A stretch of DNA of 64,000 bases. Origin: Acidobacteriota bacterium. Its GTDB lineage: Bacteria > Acidobacteriota > Terriglobia > Acidiferrales > UBA7541. Shown piece after piece: positions 53,958 to 62,079 of the stretch; position 1 is the stretch's first letter, and every line of letters starts with the position of its first letter. The notes below the pieces were generated by a model that saw only the letters and a list, made by a program, of their open reading frames with translations, searched no databases and was not told the origin of the DNA. Location of the stretch: positions 1-64,000 of the forward strand of contig QHYU01000137.1 of NCBI GenBank assembly GCA_003224235.1, in the 5' to 3' direction. The position numbers and the translations under genes are program-made.

Positions 53958-56290
53958 TCACCCCGCCACGCGTCGCAGCAAACCGGTTATAGCTGCGAGG
54001 CCAATACCTACAAGAATGGCACCAGCGATGCGGAGGACCGTTGCATATACGGATGGCCAAACGGAAATGCTGACGTTCCACTTCCCAAACTGTGCCGGGA
54101 CGGAGATTCTTCGGGAAGCAGGCACCCAATCTGCACCGACAGGAACGTCAATGGGCAGAAACTGGTGCACGCTCACTCCCAGAGCCCGCGTAAAGCTGTT
54201 GCTCGAAGGGTCCGTTGCGCTGGCAGCCTGGAGCAGCCTCTTTTCTTTCTCCCTGGTGTCCAGAGCCCCCCGTTCGGCTGCGCCGGGAGTCTGTGCCAGC
54301 CTCTTTTCTTTATCCTTCAGCTCCAGGGCCCCGGGTCGGGAAAAGAGTGCAGCCCCAAAGACGACGAAGATGAAAGTGTATAAGAGAAGACGGTAGGGAC
54401 GAATCCCGTAGTTTGCCACTGCCATGTATAGCCAATCCGGCCCCCATCTCAAGAGCCGCCGGCCGGAAAACAAGCGTTTGCGTTCGACGCGACGCCTCTC
54501 GAGATACACCTCGTTGGCCCTTGCGTCAGCCCCGACTTTGCGCAAGGCGTCTTCTAGCTGGGTGTAAGGCTGGCGGTCAGTTGTTTCAAGCTTGCGGAAC
54601 AGTTCGTCGAGATTCACGTAAATGCGGTCGTAGGTAAAGCCGCGCAGGTCCACCGGAGCTTCAAATCGTGTCGGGTTCAACAGCTTAGGCCTCTTGTTCA
54701 TCAGCCATCGCTTGGAAGCCGCGAGAGATTGCGCTGGTTGGCCGAAGTGAACCACTTGGAAGCGAGCTTCGCGGAAGCTCACCGGGCCGCGGAACTCGGT
54801 GCCAAGAAAATACGCGTCGCGGGCGCCGCTGGCTGCGGTGAAATCTGCCTCGCCCCCGAATTTGGCTGAATTGAATCCGGTGCCGCGCTCGAACTTTGCC
54901 CCAATAAGAGTTGTTTTTGCAGCGAACTCGGCTGATTCGAACTCGGCCGCGCCATAGAAATGTGCGTTGTCGAAGTCGGTATCTCCCTTGAATTCTGTCT
55001 CAATAAACTGGACATCGGAGTTGAACACCGCTGACGGAAAGCCTGCTGCGCCCCGGAATGTGACGCGCTGGCCTTTAGTATCACTGCGGAAGAAGGCGTC
55101 ACCGTCAATGTGAATACCGTCGAATGCCGCTCCTGCCTGGAACTCCGCGCCGCAGAAGTCGGCATCGCCCTGGATGTGGGCGCCGAGGAAACGCGCCTCG
55201 CCACCGAATGTGACGCGCTGGCCTTTAGTATCACTGCGGAAGAAGGCGTTCCCGTCAATCTGACTACCGTAGAAGGCCGCTCCTGCCTTGAACTCCGCGC
55301 CGCCGAAGTCGGCATCGCCCTGGATGTGGGCGCCGAGGAAACGCGCCTCGCTACCGAATGTGACGCGCTGGCCTTTGTCATCACTGCGTTGCCCTGGATG
55401 TGGGCGCCGTGGAAACGCGCCTCGCCACCAAATGTGACGTTCTGGCCTTTGTCATCGTCATCGTTGCGGAAGAAGGCGCTACCGCCAACCTGAATACCGT
55501 CGAAGGCCGCTTCTGCCTTGAACTCCGCGCCGCGGAAGTCAGCATAGCCTTGGATGTGGGCGCCGAGGAAACTCGCCTCGCCCCCGAATGTGATGCGCTG
55601 GCCTTTGTCATCGCTGCGGAAGAAGGCGCTACCGCCAACCTGAATACCGTCGAAGGCCGCTCCTGCCTTGAACTCCGCGCCACTGAAGTCAGCATAGCCG
55701 TGGATGTGGGCGCCGAGGAAACTCGCCTCGCCCCCGAATGTGATGCGCTGGCCTTGGTCATCACTACGGAAGAAGGCGCCCTTATTGACCTCGATGCGTT
55801 CGAAATTCACTGCTCCAAATTTGGCACCACCAGCATCAAGCACCTCTTTCACATGAAGATCCTGGAAGCTGCTCCCATCCGCAAAGGAAGTGCCCGCAAT
55901 TGTAAAGTCCGCTTCGGCGTGGGCCGCTCGGAAATTCGCACGCCTGGCGAACCGCGACCCCTGGAACGTGGCGGTGCGCTTGAAGGTCGCAAAGGAGAAG
56001 TCGGTCTCATCCAGGAAGTTGGTGCCTGTGATGGACAGTTCGTATTCAAACCTGGCGTATTGGAGATCAAGGGGACCTGCAATGATCGCGTTGGAGATCA
56101 GGACGGGTTTGCCGACGGCGCGTGCGGGCCTCGCAGCCAGGTCTTCCAGCCACTTCGCAGGAATGGTCCGAGCGGCTATTTCTTCGGGCGTTTCTTCCCT
56201 ATCGGTAGGCCGGGCAGAGAACTTCAACGGTTCACCCGCCAGTAGTTTTGCAAGCCTGGGATCGCCGGGCACGAAGGCTGGGGAAGTCAT
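53958..56290 (-). pseudogene. Pentapeptide-repeat protein with C-terminal membrane domain, broken by a 76-bp deletion
   Basis: The two overlapping minus-strand frames are one gene. The 5' frame (from about ATG 56290) encodes a leader, LLAGEPLKFSARPTDREETP, then pentapeptide-like repeats (AxFxG type) in near-identical 50-residue blocks (GQRITFGGEASFLGAHIQGY, then ADFRGAEFKA). Near 55389 one 150-bp unit has lost 76 bp, shifting the frame. The 3' frame then carries more repeats, a membrane helix (YRLLLYTFIFVVFGAALF) and a last helix (TVLRIAGAILVGIGLAAITG), as in pentapeptide proteins joined to ion-channel-like ends. Restoring 76 bp gives 2409 nt, about 802 residues, exactly in frame. An assembly error in the repeats is the alternative. 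Function unknown. Confidence 0.85.
55081..55760. repeat. 150-bp tandem repeats within the pentapeptide gene
   Basis: Units begin at 55081, 55231, 55381, 55461 and 55611, each with TCACTGCGGAAGAAGGCG or a close variant. Spacing is 150 bp except the third unit, which is 80 bp: 76 bp are missing and an in-frame 6-bp insertion (giving DDDDK) is added. Units are about 90 percent alike by eye. Confidence 0.92.
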
Positions 56291-56393
56291 AATTAAGGAA
56301 TTATCTTCCTCTAATAATAATCGCCGCATCGCAAGAGTCAAGCGCTAGAACGCATCGGGCCTTGGCCTTTCATATCACCTACAGGGGTGACAT

Positions 56394-56461
56394 GTCATGT
56401 CGAGCGGAGCGAGACATCTCTCTGAGGGATTCCTCGCCCGCCGCGGCGGGCTCGGAATGAC
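56394..56461. repeat. Dispersed palindromic element, GTCATTCCGAGC family
   Basis: GTCATGTCGAGCGGAGCGAG, then GAGGGATTCCTCGCC, then GGGCTCGGAATGAC. It is related to the copies at 27345-27473 and 63077-63116. Confidence 0.75.
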
Positions 56462-56480
56462 AACTTTACTTCTCCGCAGG

Positions 56481-56593
56481 CTAAAGGCGGACTTCGGAGA
56501 AAGATTTATCGAGCAAGTGGATGGCTTCGTCCACATAAGCCCTGGAGATATTGAGCATGGGGAGAGGCGAATGACGTTGCCGTAGAGGCCGCA
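56481..56593 (-). pseudogene. Remnant of a class III aminotransferase 3' end
   Basis: The minus strand encodes GLYGNVIRLSP, then after a one-base deletion PMLNISRAYVDEAIHLLDKS and FSEVRL with a stop. This aligns to the intact C-terminus at 56958-57074 (GLYGNVIRLSPMLNISKADV, DEATRLLDKSLGEVKL), with several substitutions. It is a decayed end of a second, diverged aminotransferase gene, on the far side of the zinc-ribbon gene. Confidence 0.85.
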
Positions 56594-56610
56594 AGCAGGG
56601 AGCCCGCCCA

Positions 56611-56961
56611 CTACGAGTCTTTGCTGTCTAACTTCACTTCTTGGGCGGCCGAGCAACCTTCGAGAGGACAAACATACTTCAGAGATTCTGGCAAAGTTTC
56701 GCGGACACTCATCCAGTACTTGTGCTCTTTGCAATAAGGATCCAGGGGACCGTGACTGGACAAGCCGGAATCTTTTCGCAATTCGTGGTAACCCCCAAGC
56801 AGCGTATAGATCCGACCGCAAGACTCGTCTGGGCACTGAAACGCGCGATATGAGTCTTGAGATTCGATTACAATTTGGGGAATCTTGATTTCGACGAGTT
56901 TCATTGCCCCGTGTCCCCGGTCACAATGTGGTACCACGCCGGGTTTTCCCTTGGGCCTCAC
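56611..56961 (-). CDS. Cys-rich hypothetical protein coupled to the aminotransferase
   Basis: A 116-residue soluble protein with three Cys/His-containing pieces: HCDRGHGAMKLVEIKIPQ, FQCPDESCGRIYTLLGG and YVCPLEGCSAAQEVKL. They are likely zinc-ribbon knuckles. It starts with GTG (56961) in a GTGA overlap with the aminotransferase stop, so translation is coupled. An aminotransferase relic lies just downstream. I do not recognise the family; no functional link with pyrimidine breakdown is evident. Confidence 0.68.
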   Translation of the reverse strand: MRPKGKPGVVPHCDRGHGAMKLVEIKIPQIVIESQDSYRAFQCPDESCGRIYTLLGGYHELRKDSGLSSHGPLDPYCKEHKYWMSVRETLPESLKYVCPLEGCSAAQEVKLDSKDS

Positions 56962-58274
56962 AATTTGACCTCCCCGAGTGACTTATCGAGCAGGCGGGTG
57001 GCTTCGTCCACGTCGGCTTTGGAGATATTGAGCATGGGCGAGAGGCGGATCACATTGCCGTAGAGGCCGCCCTTGCCGATCAGCAGGCCGTTGTCGCGGG
57101 CGCGCTCCATCAACTGCAGCGTGGCCTCGGGCGCGGGCTCTTTCGTTTGGCGGTCTTTGACCAGCTCGAGGGCTTGCATCAGGCCCATCCCGCGGACGTC
57201 GCCAATCAGCGGATACTTCTGCTGCAATTCTTCGAGTTTGCCGCGGAAGTAGGCGCCGACGGTGTGCGCGTTCTCGCGCAGGTTTTCTTCCTCGATCACT
57301 TCGATGGTGGCCCGCGCGGCCACCGACGTAACCGGATTGCCGCCAAAGGTGGAAATCGTCAGGCCCTGGAACGAGTCGGCCAGCTCGGCGGTGGTAATCG
57401 TGGCCCCGGCGGGCGAGCCATTGGCCATGCCCTTGGCGCAGGTGATGATGTCGGGCGTGACTTCCCACTGCTCGATGCCGAACCATTTCTTGCCGGTGCG
57501 GCCGAAGCCGGTCTGCACTTCGTCGGCGATAAACAAGCCGCCATACTTCTTGACGATCTTGAACACGATCTTGAAGTATTCCGGCGGGGGCGTGATGAAG
57601 CCTCCGACGCCCTGGATGGGCTCGGCGATGAAGGCGGCAATCGAGCCGCTGGTTCCGGTCTGGATCAAGTTTTCGACATCGTTAGCGCAGGCCACGCCGC
57701 AATCGGGATACTTCAGCCCGAGCGGGCAGCGGTAGCAGTAAGGGTTGATGGCGTGGGCGATGCCCACGCTGATCACTGCGGCTTTGCGCCACGGCGCCTG
57801 GGCCGTAACAGCTTTGGCGAGCTGCGAGCTGCCCGAATAGGCGTGCCGCAGCGCGACCACGTCATAGCTTCCCGTGGCCATGCGCGCCAGCAGGATGGCT
57901 GCTTCGTTGGCTTCGGTGCCGGAGTTGGTGAAGAAGCTCTTCTGCAGCTTGCCGGGTGTGATCTGCGCCAATTTCTCGGCCAGCGCGACGATAGCTTCGT
58001 TGGGATAGAGCGTCGAAGTGTGCTGCAAGCGGTCCATCTGGGCTTTGATTTTGCCCGTGACCTTCGGATTGGCGTGGCCCACCGAGACCGTCAGGATGCC
58101 TCCGAAGAAGTCGAGATACCTTTTCCCTTCGAGGTCCCACACGTACTGCATCTGGCCGCGATCGGCCACCAGCGGCTGCTGGTAGTAGTTTGTGACCGCG
58201 GGCCAGAGGTACTCCTTGTGCTTGCGCACGACTTCTTCGCTGCGGCCGGCGGTGGGTTTTGGCTGCGTCGTCAT
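56958..58274 (-). CDS. Class III PLP aminotransferase, probably beta-alanine transaminase
   Basis: A 438-residue fold-type I PLP enzyme of the AGT2/beta-alanine-pyruvate group. It has YLDFFGGILTVSVGHANPKV, FFTNSGTEANEAAILLAR (PLP phosphate), FIAEPIQGVGG, LFIADEVQTGFGRTG (Asp), the Schiff-base Lys in ITCAKGMANGSPAGA, and STFGGNPV. A Cys-rich insert (CYRCPLGLKYPDCGVACAND) is also seen in AGT2-like members. It would convert beta-alanine to malonate semialdehyde in this cluster. ATG 58274 is preferred; the GTG at 58298 lies in a dispersed repeat. Confidence 0.92.
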   Translation of the reverse strand: MTTQPKPTAGRSEEVVRKHKEYLWPAVTNYYQQPLVADRGQMQYVWDLEGKRYLDFFGGILTVSVGHANPKVTGKIKAQMDRLQHTSTLYPNEAIVALAEKLAQITPGKLQKSFFTNSGTEANEAAILLARMATGSYDVVALRHAYSGSSQLAKAVTAQAPWRKAAVISVGIAHAINPYCYRCPLGLKYPDCGVACANDVENLIQTGTSGSIAAFIAEPIQGVGGFITPPPEYFKIVFKIVKKYGGLFIADEVQTGFGRTGKKWFGIEQWEVTPDIITCAKGMANGSPAGATITTAELADSFQGLTISTFGGNPVTSVAARATIEVIEEENLRENAHTVGAYFRGKLEELQQKYPLIGDVRGMGLMQALELVKDRQTKEPAPEATLQLMERARDNGLLIGKGGLYGNVIRLSPMLNISKADVDEATRLLDKSLGEVKL

Positions 58275-58292
58275 GGGGTCACATCCTTTTGG

Positions 58293-58402
58293 AACCACAG
58301 ATGAACCCAGATAAATACAGATGGAATCCGAAAGAGCCGAAAAGCTGACTGGAGAGAAAGAGGGGGGTTTTTATCCGTGTTCATCTGTGTTTATCTGTGG
58401 TT
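58293..58402. repeat. Palindromic CACAGATGAACAC element between nitrilase and aminotransferase genes
   Basis: Left arm 58293-58324 (AACCACAGATGAACCCAGAT and continuation), right arm 58371-58402 (ATCCGTGTTCATCTGTGTTT then ATCTGTGGTT). The 46-bp interior contains CCGAAAGAG. It lies just upstream of the aminotransferase start. Confidence 0.87.
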
Positions 58403-58412
58403 TCGATCCGGT

Positions 58413-59315
58413 TCAGTTTGCTGCTGCGACCTGTCCGGCGGCTTGCGTGCGGGTGATTTCGCCATAGGTTTCCGGGCGCCGGTCGCGATAGAACTGCCAG
58501 GCGGTGCGCACCTGGTCGATTTCGTCCAAGTTCAGCTCAGCAACGAGCAGCTCGTCTTTATCGCGGCTGGCCTGCGCGATAATCTTCCCGCGCGGGTTGC
58601 AGAAGTAGCTCTTGCCGTAGAACTCGCCGATTTTCCACGGCCGCTCGTACCCGACGCGGTTGATGGCGGCGATGAAATAGCCATTGGCCACCGCGTGCGC
58701 GGGCTGCTCGAGCTCCCACAGATGTTCGGAGAGGCCCGCGACGGTTGCGGAAGGGTTATAAACAATCTCCGCGCCGTTCAGTCCCAGAATCCGCGCGCCC
58801 TCGGGGAAATGGCGGTCGTAGCAGATATAAACTCCGACGCGCGCGTAACGGGTCGCAAAGACGGGATAGCCCGAATTGCCCGGCGTGAAATAGAATTTTT
58901 CCCAGAAGCCGGGATGGCAGTGCGGGATGTGGTGCTTGCGGTACTTGCCGAGGTAGCGCCCGTCGGCGTCGATCACCGCGGCGGTGTTGAAGAATACGCC
59001 GGTCATCTCGACTTCGTAGACGGGCACGATCAGCACCATGTGGTAGCGCCGCGCGAGCTTTTGCATGCGCGCAATTGTGGGCCCGCCAGGAACGCGCTCG
59101 GTCATCTCGTACCACCGCGCTTGCTGCTCGGCGCAGAAGTAAGGGCCATAAAACAGCTCCTGCAGCCCGAGGATCTGCACCTTGCGTTTCGCCGCAGCGG
59201 CAATCATCTTTTCGTGCTTGGCGATCATCTTTTGTTTGATTTGCGCGAGAGAAAATTTCTCCGCCGACCATTCGCAAGTCGCCTGGATCAAAGCGCACCG
59301 AACCATGCGCGCCAT
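58413..59315 (-). CDS. Nitrilase-family amidohydrolase, likely beta-ureidopropionase
   Basis: A 300-residue CN-hydrolase. The catalytic triad is visible as Glu in ILGLQELFYGPYF, Lys in YLGKYRKHHIPHC and Cys in VGVYICYDRHFPEGARILG. Beta-ureidopropionases hydrolyse N-carbamoyl-beta-alanine to beta-alanine, CO2 and ammonia, step three after dihydropyrimidinase. Linkage to preTA, hydA, the aminotransferase and the ALDH supports this over other nitrilases. GGAGG seven bases before ATG 59315 sets the start. Confidence 0.9.
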   Translation of the reverse strand: MARMVRCALIQATCEWSAEKFSLAQIKQKMIAKHEKMIAAAAKRKVQILGLQELFYGPYFCAEQQARWYEMTERVPGGPTIARMQKLARRYHMVLIVPVYEVEMTGVFFNTAAVIDADGRYLGKYRKHHIPHCHPGFWEKFYFTPGNSGYPVFATRYARVGVYICYDRHFPEGARILGLNGAEIVYNPSATVAGLSEHLWELEQPAHAVANGYFIAAINRVGYERPWKIGEFYGKSYFCNPRGKIIAQASRDKDELLVAELNLDEIDQVRTAWQFYRDRRPETYGEITRTQAAGQVAAAN

Positions 59316-59559
59316 GCCACACCTCCCGCCTTAATTTCCAGTTTCCGCAAGGATACTCCGCCGCTCTGCTCCGTACAAGAGCCGCAGCAGCAGCGATAAA
59401 GCTCCGGATCAAAGCATGGTTCGGAGGACGGCGTGCAGGCAACCTGTCCCATCCTTGAACCCGACAAGTAGCCCTTGTGTGCCGGTGGCTGGATGAGGTG
59501 CGCCCGTTAAAATCGCACCGCGGGGCGCTCTGCGCGCCTGTATAATTCCTCCGTCATCC

Positions 59560-60372
59560 ATGCGAGCTGTCCTGCGAAGCTTTCTCCGTTCGGTGCCCCG
59601 CATATATCCTGGCTGCATCATGCTGGCCCAAGCTGTGGCGTTCAACATGTTTCTGGCGTTTTTCCCGATGCTGCTGATCGCGGCGGGCGTGCTCACCAGC
59701 TCGGCGGGGCTCCGCGCGGGAGTGCAGGAAATGGTCGCGCGGCTGCGCGCTGTCCTCCCGCCCGGCAGCCAGCAGTTGGCGGTGGACCTCCTGGCGCGGA
59801 GCGGAGAGCATTCGTGGAGCTGGGTGCTGCTCGGCCTGGGAGGGACGCTGCTCGGCGGCGCGCAGGTAATGAAGCTGATGATGGATGGGTTTCGGGTCGT
59901 CCATGGCGATTCCGAGCGTCAGAGCTTCTGGAGCCGCCAGGCCCGAGCGCTGCTGCTGCTTCTGGCGACGATTGCGCCGTGGCTCGCCTCAGTGGTGCTC
60001 ACCGTGTTTGGCAAGCAGTTGCGCGGCTGGCTGATTCGCCAGTTTGGACTGCGGGCTCTATTCCGCGCGCTCTGGGAGATTACTTACGTCGGCGCGGCGC
60101 TGGCCATCGCGATGTTTGTCCTGGCGGTGGTGTATCGCGTGGGCCGGCCGCGCTCGCGGGGCTGGAACGAAGTGCTCCCTGGCGCGGCGACGGCCACGCT
60201 GCTGTGGTGGGTGGTGAACTCGGCCTTCGGACTCTACGTGCGGCACGTGCCGTACAGCCTGGTGTACGGCGGTTTGGCCGCGGCTATCGGCTTGCTGGTG
60301 TGGATGCAATTGAGTGCGATGGTCGTTTTCCTTGGCGCTGCCTTCAACGCCGAGATGGCCGCGCGCCGCTAG
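59560..60372 (+). CDS. YihY/BrkB-family membrane protein
   Basis: A 270-residue inner-membrane protein with about six helices, including ILAQAVAFNMFLAFFPMLLIAAGVL-type and WSWVLLGLGGTLLGGAQVMKLMMDG segments. The C-terminal PYSLVYGGLAAAIGLLVWMQLSAMVVFLGAAFNAEMA is the conserved BrkB end. The family was once called RNase BN in error; its role is unknown. A TATAAT at 59541-59546 lies 13 bp before the ATG, suggesting a very short leader. Confidence 0.9.
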   Translation: MRAVLRSFLRSVPRIYPGCIMLAQAVAFNMFLAFFPMLLIAAGVLTSSAGLRAGVQEMVARLRAVLPPGSQQLAVDLLARSGEHSWSWVLLGLGGTLLGGAQVMKLMMDGFRVVHGDSERQSFWSRQARALLLLLATIAPWLASVVLTVFGKQLRGWLIRQFGLRALFRALWEITYVGAALAIAMFVLAVVYRVGRPRSRGWNEVLPGAATATLLWWVVNSAFGLYVRHVPYSLVYGGLAAAIGLLVWMQLSAMVVFLGAAFNAEMAARR

Positions 60373-60516
60373 GACGGGCATTCCTGCCTGTCTGTCTGAG
60401 TGTTCACCACTGAATGCCGGGCCCGCATCATTACGCGTTCCGACACGCAGTTTCCCCCTGCCTCATTCAAAAGAGTACAATAGGGATTAGCCCCTGCCCC
60501 CGAAGAGGAGGCCGCG

Positions 60517-60765
60517 ATGAACGAGATTCGCGTGGAGTGCTATGCGGGCTACCGCGCTGACCAGCGCCCGCAGCGTTTCTCCCTGCGCGGGCGGATGTTC
60601 CAAGTCGAGCTGGTCGAGGACCAGTGGTATGCTCCCGCGGCCATTTATTTTCGCGTGCGCGCCGACGACGGCAACTTCTATGTGCTTCGCCACGACGAGG
60701 TGCAAGACGCCTGGACGCTCGACGCCTTTCGCGCCGCGCGCAGCGCTACTCCAGGTGAGCCGTGA
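60517..60765 (+). CDS. Small hypothetical protein upstream of a PilZ gene
   Basis: An 82-residue soluble protein: VECYAGYRADQRPQRFSLRG, QVELVEDQWYAPAAIYFRVR, DDGNFYVLRHDEVQDAWTL. The beta-rich pattern with aromatic residues suggests a compact barrel. It overlaps the next gene by GTGA. GAGGAGGCC upstream is a good ribosome site. Function unknown. Confidence 0.8.
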   Translation: MNEIRVECYAGYRADQRPQRFSLRGRMFQVELVEDQWYAPAAIYFRVRADDGNFYVLRHDEVQDAWTLDAFRAARSATPGEP

Positions 60766-61106
60766 AACCAGACCGCCGGCGTGTCGAGCGCGTCGTCATC
60801 CCGGAAGATCAATTACTCCCTTGCGAGGGAATCAGCCGCCCGCTGGCCGGCAAAGTCTCTGTGCTAGGCGTCGGCGGGATGTATATCCGCACTCGTGACA
60901 CTTATCCCTCCGGCACCGAACTCGAGCTCCGCATAAGGGCCGACGACCAGACACTGCAAACCCCGTGCGTCGTACGGGACGTCCTCCCAGGCGGCTTGGG
61001 CGTCGAATTCACCTGGCTTCGCGGCCCCCTCGAGGCCAAGCTGCAAAAGATTCTTTTCGTATTGAAGCGCAAAGCGCAAGGTCGAGAGTCGAAAGTCGAG
61101 AGTTGA
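60762..61106 (+). CDS. PilZ-like domain protein
   Basis: A 114-residue protein with a PilZ-like pattern: an RRRVERVVIP start (RxxxR-like), VSVLGVGGMYIRTRDTYPSG (degenerate D/NxSxxG as LGVGGM) and LGVEFTWL near the end. The second motif departs from consensus, so c-di-GMP binding is uncertain. The GTG start overlaps the upstream stop (GTGA). The C-terminal QGRESKVES and its stop are encoded by a GTCGAGAGTCGAAAG repeat block, a late tail beyond the domain. Confidence 0.78.
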   Translation: MKPDRRRVERVVIPEDQLLPCEGISRPLAGKVSVLGVGGMYIRTRDTYPSGTELELRIRADDQTLQTPCVVRDVLPGGLGVEFTWLRGPLEAKLQKILFVLKRKAQGRESKVES

Positions 61107-61205
61107 AAGACTTTAAAGCAGATCCCCAGGATGTGCACCTACCATCGTCTCAGGGTTGTATTCATGAGGGATTTCATTATTAATTTTCGATCTCGAACTT
61201 TGGAA

Positions 61206-61934
61206 TTACTGAGCGTTTAACCATGTGTTGGAGCTGGCGAGTTTGACCGCCACGTCCGTGAAAAAGACGCGGATCGGCTTGCCGTCCTTCGTCCCGGGGT
61301 GGTCAAGCGAGATAAGCAGCGGACCGGCCTTCTTGTAGTTCTCCCAGTTCGCAGCGAGCGTGCGTTTCTGGCTGCCTCCGCGGTGGTAACTCCATTCACG
61401 TATGTGGTTGTCTCGGTCGACAAAGAGTTCATACATGTCCGCCGGCGTATAGCCGCCCTGCGAAGGATAGGCCACAACGACGCGGCGAGCTGTTCCCTTC
61501 CCGCTCGGCATCTTCTGCATCCCTTTGTCTTCGACCTTGGCGTCCTTGTCCCAAGAAAGGTGCAGCGGAAAGAGCAGCCAGTACTGATCATTGATGAATG
61601 CGGGGTCAATCTCCTTCCCAACCTCTGTGGGCTGGCTGCTGACCTGCGAGCGGAGATAAACGTATTTGACCGTTTTTCCGTTCTTGTCCTTGCTTTCGTA
61701 CGAAACGCGGTCGGTCTTGGTCTCCCATACCCAGGAGCGGCTCAGCTTGATCTGGCCGAGGTCCACGTTAAAGGTGTAACGAATCTGTTCGACCTGCGGG
61801 AATGACGACAGGCCGTAAGTCTCGGCGATTTGCTCACAGATCGGCGGCCGTTCCTGCGCCGCGACAAGGCAGCCAAGCCCGAGCACTCCTACCAGCAGCA
61901 ACCTTACTACCGGGGAGCGACTCGAGAACGACAT
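61206..61934 (-). CDS. Exported hypothetical protein
   Basis: A 242-residue protein with a signal peptide (SPVVRLLLVGVLGLGCLVAAQ). A beta-rich mature part follows with IRYTFNVDLGQIKLSRSWVW, ETKTDRVSYESKDKNGK, YWLLFPLHLSWD and ADMYELFVDRDNHIREWSYHRGG. The strand pattern recalls outer-membrane lipoprotein carrier-like (LolA/LolB) folds, a weak resemblance. AAGGAG eight bases before ATG 61934 sets the start. Substrate and role unknown. Confidence 0.8.
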   Translation of the reverse strand: MSFSSRSPVVRLLLVGVLGLGCLVAAQERPPICEQIAETYGLSSFPQVEQIRYTFNVDLGQIKLSRSWVWETKTDRVSYESKDKNGKTVKYVYLRSQVSSQPTEVGKEIDPAFINDQYWLLFPLHLSWDKDAKVEDKGMQKMPSGKGTARRVVVAYPSQGGYTPADMYELFVDRDNHIREWSYHRGGSQKRTLAANWENYKKAGPLLISLDHPGTKDGKPIRVFFTDVAVKLASSNTWLNAQ

Positions 61935-62079
61935 AGCGTGCTCCTTTCGAGGTGATCCGTGCGATGACTGGTTAGCCGATATTTCCATTTTGACTCCTGG
62001 CTGACCGGGAACATACACCTGGCCACCTCGAAAGGCAACAGTGCATGCGGGTTTTCAGCGCTCGGGTCGGCCTGCTTCT

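Noticed and set aside
55081..55760. Regular repeats that might suggest a CRISPR array
   Set aside because: Units are 150 bp, contiguous, and translate to pentapeptide repeats; there are no spacers or cas genes.
57147..58304. A 385-codon plus-strand frame opposite the aminotransferase
   Set aside because: The minus-strand protein has intact PLP motifs; the plus frame has no family features.
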